A stretch of DNA of 64,000 nt. Origin: Halobaculum litoreum. Lineage in GTDB: Archaea > Halobacteriota > Halobacteria > Halobacteriales > Haloferacaceae. The stretch is from NCBI RefSeq assembly GCF_030127125.1, contig NZ_CP126156.1, positions 1,736,001 through 1,800,000 on the forward strand, written 5' to 3'. How positions within the stretch are numbered: the stretch's first letter is position 1; each line of letters begins with the position of its first letter. The translations under genes were made by a program, and so were the position numbers. The notes under the pieces are model-generated. The model did no database searches. It saw only the letters and a program-made list of their open reading frames with translations, and was not told the origin of the DNA. Shown one piece after another: positions 32,969-42,156 of the stretch.

Positions 32969-34798
32969 CTACCCGGTGTAGTAGTACTCGCCGTCGGACT
33001 TCTGCTGGCGGTCCAGCTGCGAGCCGGGCTTGTTGATGCGCGGGCGCCCCGTCCGCTCGTCGCGCCGGAACGTGATGTCGAGGTCGCCGAGGAAGTCGTT
33101 CATCCCGGCGCGCATCGCCTGCGGCTGGGTGGCGTGCCCCTCGACGGCGGGCTCGCCGTCGAACACCATCAGGCGGTCGGCCAGCAGGTCGATCATGTAG
33201 ATGTCGTGGTCGATGACCATCACCGTCGCGTCGTGGTTCTCGGCGTACCGCCGGATGGCGGTCGTCGCCTGCACGCGCTGTTCGACGTCGAGGTGGGCCG
33301 ACGGCTCGTCGAGCAGGTAGAGGTCGGCGTCCTTCGAGAGACACGCCGCGACGGCGACGCGCTGGCGCTCACCGCCCGAGAGGTCGGTGAGGTTCTGCTC
33401 CATGATCCGGTTGAGCTGGAGCGGCCGCGCCACCTCGGTGTCCCAGTAGGAGGAGCCGAAGTCGTCGGTGATCGACGAGAGGAACGCGTCGACGCGCATC
33501 GGCTGGTCGATCTCGATGTACTGCGGCTTGTACGCGATGTCCAGCTTCACGTCAAGTTCGCCCTCGTCGGGCTCCAACTGCCCGGCGAACAGCTTCGCCA
33601 TCGTCGACTTCCCGATCCCGTTCGGGCCGACGATGCCGAGGACCTCCGACTCGTGGACGGCGCCGCCCTCGACCCGCAGGGAGAACTCGCCGTCGCCGTA
33701 CGACTTCACCAGATCCGGGTACTCGAACAGCACCTGCGAGCGCGTCGCCTCGCGGGGCGCGTGCTCGTCGAAGGTGATGGCGTTCGGGCGGATCCGCATG
33801 TTCTCGTTGTCGAGGTACCCCTTCAGGTACTCGTTGATGCCGTTGCGGGTGGACTTGGGGTCCGTGACGACACCGTACGCCCCGGGCTCGCCGTACGTGA
33901 CGTGGAGCGTGTCCGCCAGCAGATCGAGGATCGCGAGGTCGTGCTCGACGACCATCATCGAGCGCTCGCCGTCGTCGGCGAGGTCGCGGATGAGCCGCGC
34001 GGCGGTCATCCGCTGGCCGATGTCGAGGTACGGCGTGATCTCGTCGAGGAAGTAGAAGTCCGCGTCGCGCGCGAGCGTCGCCGCCAGCGCGACCCGCTGG
34101 AGCTCCCCGCCGGAGATGGAGTCGATGTCCTGGTCCATCACCGGGCCGATGGAGAGCCGCTCGACGAGGTCGTCGAGGACGCCCCGCTCGTCGGTGCGCT
34201 CCAGCAACTCGCGGGTGTTGCCGTCGAACTGCTTGGGGATCTGGTCGACGTACTGCGGCTTGCGGGCCACCTCGACGTCGCCCCCGATGACGCGCTCGAC
34301 GTAGTTCTGGAGTTCGGTCCCCTTGAACCGCTCCAGCACGGCGTCCCAGTTCGCCTCGTCGGCGTGTGCGCCGAGGTTCGGCGTCAACTCCCCGGAGAGC
34401 ATCTTCACCGCCGTCGACTTCCCGATCCCGTTGGGGCCGAGGATGCCGGTCACGTTGCCCGGCTCCGGCACCGGGAGGCCGTACAGCGCGAAGGCGTTGT
34501 CGCCGTAGCGGTGGACGGGCGCGTTCTCCAGTTCCGAGGGGAGGTTGATGATCTCGATGGCGTCGAACGGGCACTTCTCGACGCAGATGCCGCACGTCTC
34601 GCCGAGACAGATCTCCTCGGAGATCCACACCTGGTCCGGGCCGCCGTCGTACGGTTCGTCCTCCGCGTAGTGGTCGCCGCGCTCGACGATGCAGTCCTTC
34701 CCCGTTCGGTTGGGGGGACAGAAGTTCGCACACTCGTAGTTGCACCGGTCGGGCGAACACCGATCGAGGTCGACGACCGCGATGCTGTCGTCCGCCAT
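32969..34798 (-). CDS. rli1: Ribosome recycling ATPase ABCE1 (Rli1)
   Basis: Splits post-termination ribosomes. The 609-residue protein has the ABCE1 N-terminal two 4Fe-4S domain with eight cysteines (14, 19, 23, 27 and 64, 69, 72, 76). Two ABC ATPase domains follow, with GPNGIGKST at 121-129 and again near 390. The signature motifs are SGGELQRVA and SGGERQRVA. Essential in archaea and eukaryotes. The upstream EMC6-like gene ends one base before the ATG, so the two are surely co-transcribed. Confidence 0.97.
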   Translation of the reverse strand: MADDSIAVVDLDRCSPDRCNYECANFCPPNRTGKDCIVERGDHYAEDEPYDGGPDQVWISEEICLGETCGICVEKCPFDAIEIINLPSELENAPVHRYGDNAFALYGLPVPEPGNVTGILGPNGIGKSTAVKMLSGELTPNLGAHADEANWDAVLERFKGTELQNYVERVIGGDVEVARKPQYVDQIPKQFDGNTRELLERTDERGVLDDLVERLSIGPVMDQDIDSISGGELQRVALAATLARDADFYFLDEITPYLDIGQRMTAARLIRDLADDGERSMMVVEHDLAILDLLADTLHVTYGEPGAYGVVTDPKSTRNGINEYLKGYLDNENMRIRPNAITFDEHAPREATRSQVLFEYPDLVKSYGDGEFSLRVEGGAVHESEVLGIVGPNGIGKSTMAKLFAGQLEPDEGELDVKLDIAYKPQYIEIDQPMRVDAFLSSITDDFGSSYWDTEVARPLQLNRIMEQNLTDLSGGERQRVAVAACLSKDADLYLLDEPSAHLDVEQRVQATTAIRRYAENHDATVMVIDHDIYMIDLLADRLMVFDGEPAVEGHATQPQAMRAGMNDFLGDLDITFRRDERTGRPRINKPGSQLDRQQKSDGEYYYTG

Positions 34799-34799
34799 C

Positions 34800-35117
34800 T
34801 TACGCGAGGTTCGCCGAGAGGATGACGCCGTAGGCGATGAACCACAGCGTGAATGTCATGAACGCCACGTAGAGGTTGTCCTTGATCCCGAACTCCTCGA
34901 CCTTGACCCCGAGCAGTTTCAGCAGGGGGATCTGTAGGAAGACGAACGCCGCGACGACCAGCAGCGCGAGCCGGTCGGTCGCCGCCGCGGGCGTCGTCCC
35001 GAGGAACGGGAGGTACGCGGAGACGAGCGCCGCGGCGATCCCCGAGAGACACGCCACGGTGGTGACGGTCACCCCGCGGAGGTGGTCGGAGAGCCCCGAA
35101 GCTGTTTCCGTAGCCAT
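34800..35117 (-). CDS. EMC6-like membrane protein
   Basis: A 105-residue protein with three hydrophobic helices (about 15-37, 45-63 and 80-102). The C-terminal segment DNLYVAFMTFTLWFIAYGVIL is typical of the archaeal EMC6-like family. In eukaryotes EMC6 is a subunit of a membrane-protein insertase in the endoplasmic reticulum; the archaeal role is not proven. The stop is one base from the rli1 start. The ATG at 35115-35117 is preferred over one 27 bases upstream. Confidence 0.85.
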   Translation of the reverse strand: MATETASGLSDHLRGVTVTTVACLSGIAAALVSAYLPFLGTTPAAATDRLALLVVAAFVFLQIPLLKLLGVKVEEFGIKDNLYVAFMTFTLWFIAYGVILSANLA

Positions 35118-35229
35118 GGCCGTTGCTCCGCCAGCCGGCGACAAAAGGGGTTCGCTTGGCCGATGCGAGGCGCGACCCGAACAGTGTTCCGTGAATCTTT
35201 ATCACGGTGGGATGTTTCGATTCGTAACG

Positions 35230-35511
35230 ATGGCCGGAACCGACGACGAGGACTCCCTCGACGACCTGCCGCCCAGCGCCAAACTCGTGTTCAAGGTACT
35301 GGAGTACAACGGCCCGCTGACCCAGAAGGGGATCGTCGAGGAGTCGATGCTCTCCGCGCGGACGGTGCGGTACGCGCTCGAACGGCTCGAGAACATCGGG
35401 ATCGTCGACGAGGACGTCTACTTCGCCGACGCCCGACAGAACCTCTACCAGCTCACGGGCCCCCAGAACGCCGAGGTCGACGGCGGCCGGGAAGCGACCT
35501 GCGCCGAGTGA
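35230..35511 (+). CDS. Winged-helix (MarR/TrmB-like) transcriptional regulator
   Basis: A 93-residue single winged-helix protein: PPSAKLVFKVLEYNGPLTQKGI, then the recognition region MLSARTVRYALERLENIGIV and the wing DVYFADARQNLYQLT. The family is very conserved in haloarchaea; the targets are unknown. A TATA-like CTTTATC at about 35194-35200 lies about 30 bases before the ATG at 35230. An in-frame ATG at 35212 is too close to it. No effector domain is present. Confidence 0.88.
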   Translation: MAGTDDEDSLDDLPPSAKLVFKVLEYNGPLTQKGIVEESMLSARTVRYALERLENIGIVDEDVYFADARQNLYQLTGPQNAEVDGGREATCAE

Positions 35512-35645
35512 CCCGGTAGCCGGACGGTCCTGCGACGCGTCTCTCCGTGTTCCCATCCCGGAGCGACGGCTGCGAACGTTGAACACCGATAGCGCGGGCA
35601 CACGGCTCGTGCGGTGACGACGACCGCGCGCCGTCCCGCGAACGT

Positions 35646-35681
35646 CCGGGTCCCGGCGGCGCGTGCGTGGCCGGGACCCGG
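35646..35681. other. Strong 12-bp hairpin between convergent genes
   Basis: CCGGGTCCCGGC (35646-35657) and GCCGGGACCCGG (35670-35681) are perfectly complementary around a 12-base loop GGCGCGTGCGTG. The element lies in the 203-base gap where the winged-helix gene and the PIN-ATPase gene converge. Either transcript reading through would fold it. No T-run follows, so a standard archaeal terminator is not evident. It could be an end-stabilising structure, a processing site or part of a small RNA. Confidence 0.55.
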
Positions 35682-35714
35682 TGTTCGCCTCACGACTCCA
35701 CCCGCAAGCGACGC

Positions 35715-37610
35715 CTACGCGGGGACGACGGTGATCGTCTGCTTGCGGTCGATGGCGTCCTCCAGTTCCTCGGCGATGGCGCTCCCCCGTGACACCTGGA
35801 TGTCGCCGCCGCGACCGACGGTCGCCGTGAACAGGTACTCGTCGTTGGCGCGGACCTCGACGGTCTCGCCGACGTGCTCGTCCATCCGGATCACGACGTG
35901 GCGACTGGTGATCTCGGGCTGGACGACCTCCCCCTGCGGCTTCGGCGTCGACGCCGCGCCGGCGCCGGCGGAGCCACCGCCCGCGGCGCCCGTACCGCCC
36001 GCCCCGCCGGACCGGTCGGCGTGGGTGCGCACGTCGATGTCGATGCCGAGGCGGTTCTCGATGTCGGTGATCCGGCCGCCGCCCTTCCCGATCACGTAGC
36101 TGATGTCGTCCTCCTCGACGTAGACGACGGCGTCGTTCTGTCCCTGCAGTTCGACGTCGACGTGGCCGCGGGCGACCGAGCGGATCTCCCGTTCGATCTC
36201 CTGTTTGGCGATCCGACCGATGCCGGTGTCGCCGCTGCCGCCGTCGGCGCCGTCGAGCGGCACCGTCACCACCTGGTTGTTGAAGGTGTAGATCTCGTAC
36301 TCGGGCGTGCCGGTCTCGAAGTCGACGACCTGGATCACGGGCCGCGAGAGGTCCTCGGCGGTCAGGCCCTCGGGCACCTTCACCTGCGTCGTCACGTCGT
36401 ACACGGTGTCGACCGCGCCGGCCTCGATGAACACGACGGTGTCGACGACCTGCGGGATCATGCCGAGTTCGACGCGGCCGACGAGCCGCTGGAGCGCGTC
36501 GATCGCGCGGGTCGCGTGGGTGACGCCGACCATGCCGACGCCCGCGAGGCGCATGTCCGCGAACACCTCGAAGTCGTGGGTCTTGCGCACCTCGTCGTAG
36601 ATGGTGTAGTCCGGCCGGACGAGCAGCAGCGAGTCGGCGGTGTTCGCCATGTCGCCGCCCAGCGCCGTGTACTGGGTGATCTCGTCGCTGACCTGCAGGT
36701 CGCGCGGCTTCTCCATCGTCTTCACCGCGTAGTCGTTGTCGTTGAGGAACTCCGCGACCGCCTGCGCGAACGTCGACTTCCCGGCGCCGGGCGCCCCCGC
36801 GATGAGGACGCCGCGCTGGCGTTCCGTGAAGCGGTCGCGCAACTCGTCGGCGAACTCGTAGTCGTCGAGCGTGGTCTTCGCGATCGGCCGCACCGCCGTG
36901 ATCTCGATGGCGTCCGCGAACGGCGGCCGGGCGACCGCGATCCGGTAGTTCCGGTACTGGACGATCGTCATTCCCGGCTCGGACAGCTCGATGAACCCCT
37001 GGTTCGACGCGCGGGCGGTCGCCTCGATCTCGTCGGCCCACGCGGCCATCTGCGCCTCGTCGCTCGGCCCGTCGACCTCGTCGATGCGGACGTACCGCAG
37101 GTCCGTGATGTCGCCCCGCTTCGCCTTCGGGTGGGTGCCCGTCTTGAGGTGGACGGACATCGTGTCGTCGGTGAAGAACCGCTCGATGTCGAGGCCGTCG
37201 TCCTCGGCGACGTCGCGGGGGACCGGCTCGACGTACGCGACCTCCAGCCCGGTCGCCTTGCCGGCCTCCGCCTGCACGAAGTCCGAGGTGAGGAGCACGG
37301 CGTCGTGCTCGACCGCCAGGTCGCGGATCAGCGCGTCGATGTCGCCCTCGCCGGCGCCCTCCTGTTCGGCGACGGTGGGGCGGCGACCGACGAACTCGGC
37401 GGTGATCGCGCCCTCGTCGGCCAGTTCCGCGATCCGCTGGAGTTCGCCGATCCCGTCCCAGCCGGTGTCGCGGCCGGCGTTCGCCTGCGCCTCCAACTCG
37501 CCGACGACCGCCTCGGGGACGTAGACGGTCGCCCCCTGGTAGTCGCCGTCTGCGACGCGCTCCGACACGCGGCCGTCGATGACCGCGCTCGTGTCCGGCA
37601 CGACGTTCAT
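35715..37610 (-). CDS. PIN-domain/ATPase/KH protein (COG1855 family)
   Basis: A 631-residue archaeal protein joining three modules. An N-terminal PIN nuclease domain (about 1-140) has acidic residues at DTSAVIDG and LLTSDFVQAEAG. A secretion-type hexameric ATPase follows, with Walker A GAPGAGKST near 271-279. A C-terminal KH-like RNA-binding segment (YVIGKGGGRITDIENRLGIDIDV) comes after about residue 500. Gly/Ala-rich and acidic linkers separate the last parts. A role in RNA turnover or quality control is plausible but unproven. Confidence 0.93.
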   Translation of the reverse strand: MNVVPDTSAVIDGRVSERVADGDYQGATVYVPEAVVGELEAQANAGRDTGWDGIGELQRIAELADEGAITAEFVGRRPTVAEQEGAGEGDIDALIRDLAVEHDAVLLTSDFVQAEAGKATGLEVAYVEPVPRDVAEDDGLDIERFFTDDTMSVHLKTGTHPKAKRGDITDLRYVRIDEVDGPSDEAQMAAWADEIEATARASNQGFIELSEPGMTIVQYRNYRIAVARPPFADAIEITAVRPIAKTTLDDYEFADELRDRFTERQRGVLIAGAPGAGKSTFAQAVAEFLNDNDYAVKTMEKPRDLQVSDEITQYTALGGDMANTADSLLLVRPDYTIYDEVRKTHDFEVFADMRLAGVGMVGVTHATRAIDALQRLVGRVELGMIPQVVDTVVFIEAGAVDTVYDVTTQVKVPEGLTAEDLSRPVIQVVDFETGTPEYEIYTFNNQVVTVPLDGADGGSGDTGIGRIAKQEIEREIRSVARGHVDVELQGQNDAVVYVEEDDISYVIGKGGGRITDIENRLGIDIDVRTHADRSGGAGGTGAAGGGSAGAGAASTPKPQGEVVQPEITSRHVVIRMDEHVGETVEVRANDEYLFTATVGRGGDIQVSRGSAIAEELEDAIDRKQTITVVPA

Positions 37611-37678
37611 ACCCGCCTTCCGACCGGGAGCCGTTTAAGACTGCTTGCCTGCGGTCGGCGGCTCGCGGCGGCGGGTCG

Positions 37679-39313
37679 TCAGGCGGTCTCGGACCGGTCC
37701 GTGCGGACCTCGAAGCGCGCGCCGCCCGCGACCCCGCCCGTGGCGGCGACGTGCCAGCCGTGCGCCTCGGCGACCGTGCGGACGAGGGTCAGCCCCAATC
37801 CCGCCCCGTCGCCGCCGGTGCTGTGGCCGGGGTCGAACACCGCCTCCCGGCGGTCGGGGTCGATACCCGGCCCGTCGTCGGCGACGGCGAACCCCGCCCC
37901 GTCGGCCAGCGCCTCGACGCGGACGGCGGGGGCGCGCCCGGCGTGGGAGACGGCGTTCGCGAGGAGGTTCTCCAGCAGTTGCCCGAACCGGACCGGGTCC
38001 GCCTCGACCGTCGGGAGGTCGTCGGCGACGACGAGCGTGGCCGCGCCCGAGTCGACGGTCGCCCACGCCTCGGCGACCGCGTCGGCGAGGGCGACGGGAC
38101 GCGACTCGCCGACCGCGCGACCGCTGCGCGCGAGCAGCAACAGCGACCGGATCAGGTCGTCCATCCGGTCGACCGCCTCGCTCGCCGGCCCGAGGTGGCC
38201 GACCTCGCCGGTCTCGCGGGCGAGGTCGACGTACCCCCGCACGACCGCCAGCGGGTTGCGGAGGTCGTGGCTGACGACGGAGGCGAACTCGCCGAGCGCG
38301 TCGTTGCGCGCCTCCAGGTCGCGCTCGTGGGCGACCGACTCCGTCACGTCGGAGAACGCCGCGACGACGTGTTCGACGGCGCCGTCGTCGCCGACGACCG
38401 GCGACGCCCGGAGGTCGAACGTGCGGCGCTCGCCCGTCGGCAGCGTCGCCCGGAGCCGTGCCGCCGCCGGCTCGCCGGTCCTGAGGGCCGAGGAGACGGG
38501 GCGGTCGGCCTCGCCGAGGGGTTCGCCGTCCGGCGTGGCGAGCTCCCAGCGGTCGTCGAAGCGGTCCCGCTCGCGCAACCCCGCCGCGTCGAGTCCGACG
38601 GCGGCGCGGGCCGCCTCGTTCGCGCGCTCGACCGCGCCGGCCGCGTCGTACACGACGACGGGGAACGGCGTCACGTCGAGGACGCCGTCGAGCAGCCGGC
38701 GCTCCTCGGCGGCGGCGTCGGCCGCCCGGCGCTTGCCGAACAGCCGGGCCGTCTCGGCGACGGCGTCGACGACCGCGGAGGCGAACGTCGGGTCCGCCTC
38801 CCGCGGGGTCGCGGTGAGGAAACAGAGGACCGCCAGCGGGTCGAGCTCCGACACCTCCGCGCCGCCCGCGTGCGGGAGCGGAACCGCGACCCCCGACACG
38901 AGCCCGACGGCCGCGGCGGCGTCCGCGCGGACGAACCGCGCGTCCGCGGCACCGAGGTCGGACACCCACTCGGGGTCGCCGCCGGCCCACACGCGGCCGA
39001 CGAGCCCCTCGTCGCGGCCGAACGACACCGCGGTCGTCGCCTCGAGGAACGCCTCGTACCCCGGCTCGGCCCACGTCGCCGCCAGCGCGAGCCGTTCCGT
39101 GCCCCCGTCGCCGCCCTCGGCGGTCGGGTCGTCGATGCCGTCCGCCGCCGGCTCGGGGACCCACGCCTCCCCGTACTCCCACTCGCCGGCCCGACAGATC
39201 GCGGCCAGCGTCCGTTCGACGGCGTCGGCGAACGAGTCGGCGTCCGCCAACACGAACAGCAGCGACTCGCGGAGCGCGGCTCCGGCGGAGCCGTCGCGCG
39301 ATCCGTCGACCAT
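37679..39313 (-). CDS. Soluble GAF/PAS sensor histidine kinase
   Basis: A two-component kinase of about 544 residues without membrane helices. The N-terminal GAF-like domain (about 15-190, with DEGLVGRVWAGG) is followed by a PAS domain (about 200-325, VTPFPVVVYDAAGAVERANEAA). His349 lies in VVSHDLRNPLAV. The ATPase domain has NLLANAVSHAG, DDGPGIDP and GAGLGLTLV. The ATG at 39313 fits a TATA-like GGTTATG about 27-30 bases upstream. No cognate response regulator is adjacent. Confidence 0.9.
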   Translation of the reverse strand: MVDGSRDGSAGAALRESLLFVLADADSFADAVERTLAAICRAGEWEYGEAWVPEPAADGIDDPTAEGGDGGTERLALAATWAEPGYEAFLEATTAVSFGRDEGLVGRVWAGGDPEWVSDLGAADARFVRADAAAAVGLVSGVAVPLPHAGGAEVSELDPLAVLCFLTATPREADPTFASAVVDAVAETARLFGKRRAADAAAEERRLLDGVLDVTPFPVVVYDAAGAVERANEAARAAVGLDAAGLRERDRFDDRWELATPDGEPLGEADRPVSSALRTGEPAAARLRATLPTGERRTFDLRASPVVGDDGAVEHVVAAFSDVTESVAHERDLEARNDALGEFASVVSHDLRNPLAVVRGYVDLARETGEVGHLGPASEAVDRMDDLIRSLLLLARSGRAVGESRPVALADAVAEAWATVDSGAATLVVADDLPTVEADPVRFGQLLENLLANAVSHAGRAPAVRVEALADGAGFAVADDGPGIDPDRREAVFDPGHSTGGDGAGLGLTLVRTVAEAHGWHVAATGGVAGGARFEVRTDRSETA

Positions 39314-39405
39314 CGTGTCATGCAGGGGCACGGCACGCATAACCGATCTGTACGGCCGCCCGTCACGACGGTGGAATTATCTCCGGCGACGGCGCCACCC
39401 CGAGT

Positions 39406-40530
39406 ATGGACACCGACCACGTCGAGACGCCGGGACTGCGGGAGCTGACGCGCGACCTCGTGTCGACGCCGAGCCACGACGACCCGACCGCCGCGGGCGA
39501 CGCCATCGAGGCGTGGCTCCGGGCGGAGACCGACGCGACGGTCGAACGCGACGACCACGGCAACGTCTTCGGGCGCGTCGGCGACCCGGCGGCGCCCACG
39601 CTCGCGCTCGTCGGCCACCACGACGTCGTCCCGCCGGGCGACCCGCAGGTCGAGACAGACGGCGACGGCGGGGAGCGGTACGTCCTCGAGGAGCGCGACG
39701 GCCGCCTGTACGGGCGCGGGAGCGCCGACATGAAAGGCGCCGTCGCGGCCGCGATGTCCGCCGTGCGCGACGCCGACCCCGACGGCGTGGAGCTGTGTTT
39801 CGCCTCCTTCGTCGGCGAGGAGGTGGGCGGCGTCGGCGCCCGCGCGGCGATCGACGACGGGTTCGCCCCCGCGTTCGCCGTCGTCGGCGAGGGGTCGACG
39901 AACTACTCCGGCGAGGGCGTCACGGACGTGGTCGTCGCCCACAAGGGCCGGCGCGCGAGCACGCTCGTCGCCCGCGGCGAGAGCACCCACGCGAGCATCC
40001 CCGAGGAGGGCGTCAACGCGGTGTACCGCGCCTGCGACGCCGTCGACGTGGTCCGGGAGATGGCGTTCCCGGAGACCACGGTCATGGGCGAGTCGGTCCG
40101 CGGGAGCGTCGCGGTCACCGAGATCGACGGCGGCAGCGCGTGGAACGTCGTCCCGGACCGCTGTGAAGTGACCGTGGACGAGCGGACGGTGCCGGGCGAG
40201 CGCGCGCCGTTGGCGGACGCCGAGGCGGTCGAAGGCGTCGAGTGGACCGTCGAGCAGGACCTCCCGCCGATGGCGTGCTCGGACGACGCGTTCGCCGACG
40301 CGGCGCTCGACGCCGCCCGCGGGGTGCAGACGGGAACGCCCGAACACGTCGTGAAGCCGCACGCGACCGACGCCGGGTGGCTCGCGAACGCCGGCACCGC
40401 CTGCGTGATCTGCGGCGCCGCCGAGTCCGGCGAGGCGCACACCGACACCGAGAGCGTCTCCTACGAGGTGCTCGACCGCTGTTACCGGATCTACCGCGCG
40501 GTCGCCGAGGGGGCGAGCGCGTTCGCGTAA
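39406..40530 (+). CDS. M20-family metallopeptidase (ArgE/DapE/LysK-like)
   Basis: A di-zinc amidohydrolase of 374 residues. Ligands and catalytic residues are in LVGHHDVVP (His72, Asp73), GRGSADMKG (Asp108) and GEEVGGVGA (Glu138/Glu139). GEGSTN and a late HTDTESV follow. A dimerisation domain (about 175-280) carries GESTHASIPEEGVNAVY. Substrate could be N-acetyl or N-succinyl amino acids, or a carrier-bound lysine precursor. No biosynthetic neighbour resolves this. Confidence 0.9.
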   Translation: MDTDHVETPGLRELTRDLVSTPSHDDPTAAGDAIEAWLRAETDATVERDDHGNVFGRVGDPAAPTLALVGHHDVVPPGDPQVETDGDGGERYVLEERDGRLYGRGSADMKGAVAAAMSAVRDADPDGVELCFASFVGEEVGGVGARAAIDDGFAPAFAVVGEGSTNYSGEGVTDVVVAHKGRRASTLVARGESTHASIPEEGVNAVYRACDAVDVVREMAFPETTVMGESVRGSVAVTEIDGGSAWNVVPDRCEVTVDERTVPGERAPLADAEAVEGVEWTVEQDLPPMACSDDAFADAALDAARGVQTGTPEHVVKPHATDAGWLANAGTACVICGAAESGEAHTDTESVSYEVLDRCYRIYRAVAEGASAFA

Positions 40531-40568
40531 CGCACGTTTGAAGGGCGCCGGGCGGCAATCCTTGCCCG

Positions 40569-42098
40569 ATGGCTACCGACGCGACCGGCGAGTCCGCGGG
40601 GACCGCCGACGCCTACACGGAACTCGTGGAGCGCTTCGAACGGATCAACGGCGTGCAGGGCGCCGCGGGCGTCCTCGGCTGGGACCAGCAGGTGATGATG
40701 CCCGAGGGCGGCACCCCCGCCCGCTCGAAGCAGCTGTCGGTGCTCTCCTCGCTGAGCCACGAGCTGCTCACGGCCGACGAGACCGCCGAGCTGCTCGACG
40801 CCTGCGAGGACCTCGACCTCGACGACGAGCAGACCGCACAGCTCCGGGAGATGCGCCGCGAGTTCGAGCGCGCCGACGCCGTGCCGACGGAGCTGGTCGA
40901 GGAGATCTCCGAGACCTCGACCGAGGCGCTGGGCGCGTGGGAGCAGGCACGTGCCGAGGACGACTTCGAACAGTTCGCGCCGTACCTCGAGAAGCTGGTC
41001 CAGCTGAAGCGCGAGTACGCCGAGCACATCGACCCCGACCGCGACGCCTACGAGGTGCTGTTCGAGGACTACGAGCCGTGCCTGTCGCTCGAGCGCGCCG
41101 AGGAGATCCTCGACACGCTGAAGGAGACGCTCGTGCCGATGATCGACGAGATCCGCGCGAGCGACGCCGACGTGACGACCGACGCCTTCTCGGGCGAGTT
41201 CCCCGAGGACGGGCAGGAGGCGCTCTCCCGGGACGTGCTCACGACGCTCGGCTACGACTGGGACCGCGGCCGGCTCGACCCCTCGACGCACCCGTTCACC
41301 TCGGGCAACGTGTACGACTGCCGCGTCACGACGCGCTACGACGAGACGGACCCGCTGGGCGGCCTGATGGCGACGGTCCACGAGTTCGGCCACGCGTTCT
41401 ACAACCTCGGGCTCCCCGAGGAGCACTTCGGCACGCCGCTGGGCGAGTCGCGCGACCTCTCGGTCCACGAGTCGCAGTCGCGCCTGTGGGAGAACCACGT
41501 CGGCCGCTCGCCCGCCTTCTGGGAGTTGGTGACGCCGAAGTTCGCGGAGTACTTCGACTCCGACGCGACGGCGCGCGAGGCGTTCGAGTCCGCCAACCAG
41601 GTGTACGAGGACAACCTCATCCGCGTCGAGGCGGACGAACTCACCTACCACCTCCACATCGTCATCCGCTTCGAGATCGAGCGGGCGCTCATCGCGGGCG
41701 AGCTCGACGTCGAGGACGTCCCCGAGGTGTGGAACGACAAGTACGAGGAGTACCTCGGCATCCGCCCGGACACCGACAGCGAGGGCTGCCTGCAGGACAT
41801 CCACTGGAGCCACGGCAACTTCGGCTACTTCCCGACGTACTCGCTGGGCTCCGTGATGGCGAGCCAGCTGTTCAACGCCGCCGAGGACGACATCGGGAAC
41901 ATCTACGGGAAGGTCCGCGAGGGCGACTTCGAGGAGCTCCAGACGTGGCTCCGCGAGCACGTCCACGAGCACGGCGCGCGCTACGAGACGAACGAGTTGG
42001 TGCGCGAGGCGACCGGCGAGGACTTCACCGCCGACTACTTCGTCGACTACGTCCGCACGAAGTACGGCGACCTGTACGACCTCGAGGCGACCGTCTGA
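40569..42098 (+). CDS. Carboxypeptidase M32 (copy 2)
   Basis: The second M32 metallocarboxypeptidase of the window, 509 residues. The zinc signature HEFGH is at 271-275 and HESQSRLWENH follows. It shares long blocks with copy 1 at 10.4 kb, such as VYEDNLIRVEADELTYHLHI against IYPDNLVRVEADELTYHLHI. They are paralogues of different positions, not a recent tandem duplication. It starts 39 bases after the M20 peptidase stop, so the two peptidases may share a transcript. Confidence 0.95.
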   Translation: MATDATGESAGTADAYTELVERFERINGVQGAAGVLGWDQQVMMPEGGTPARSKQLSVLSSLSHELLTADETAELLDACEDLDLDDEQTAQLREMRREFERADAVPTELVEEISETSTEALGAWEQARAEDDFEQFAPYLEKLVQLKREYAEHIDPDRDAYEVLFEDYEPCLSLERAEEILDTLKETLVPMIDEIRASDADVTTDAFSGEFPEDGQEALSRDVLTTLGYDWDRGRLDPSTHPFTSGNVYDCRVTTRYDETDPLGGLMATVHEFGHAFYNLGLPEEHFGTPLGESRDLSVHESQSRLWENHVGRSPAFWELVTPKFAEYFDSDATAREAFESANQVYEDNLIRVEADELTYHLHIVIRFEIERALIAGELDVEDVPEVWNDKYEEYLGIRPDTDSEGCLQDIHWSHGNFGYFPTYSLGSVMASQLFNAAEDDIGNIYGKVREGDFEELQTWLREHVHEHGARYETNELVREATGEDFTADYFVDYVRTKYGDLYDLEATV

Positions 42099-42156
42099 GC
42101 GGCGGCGCGGATCGACCGCCACGCCCGACCCGCTGAACCGGCTCCGCTTTTCGCGC

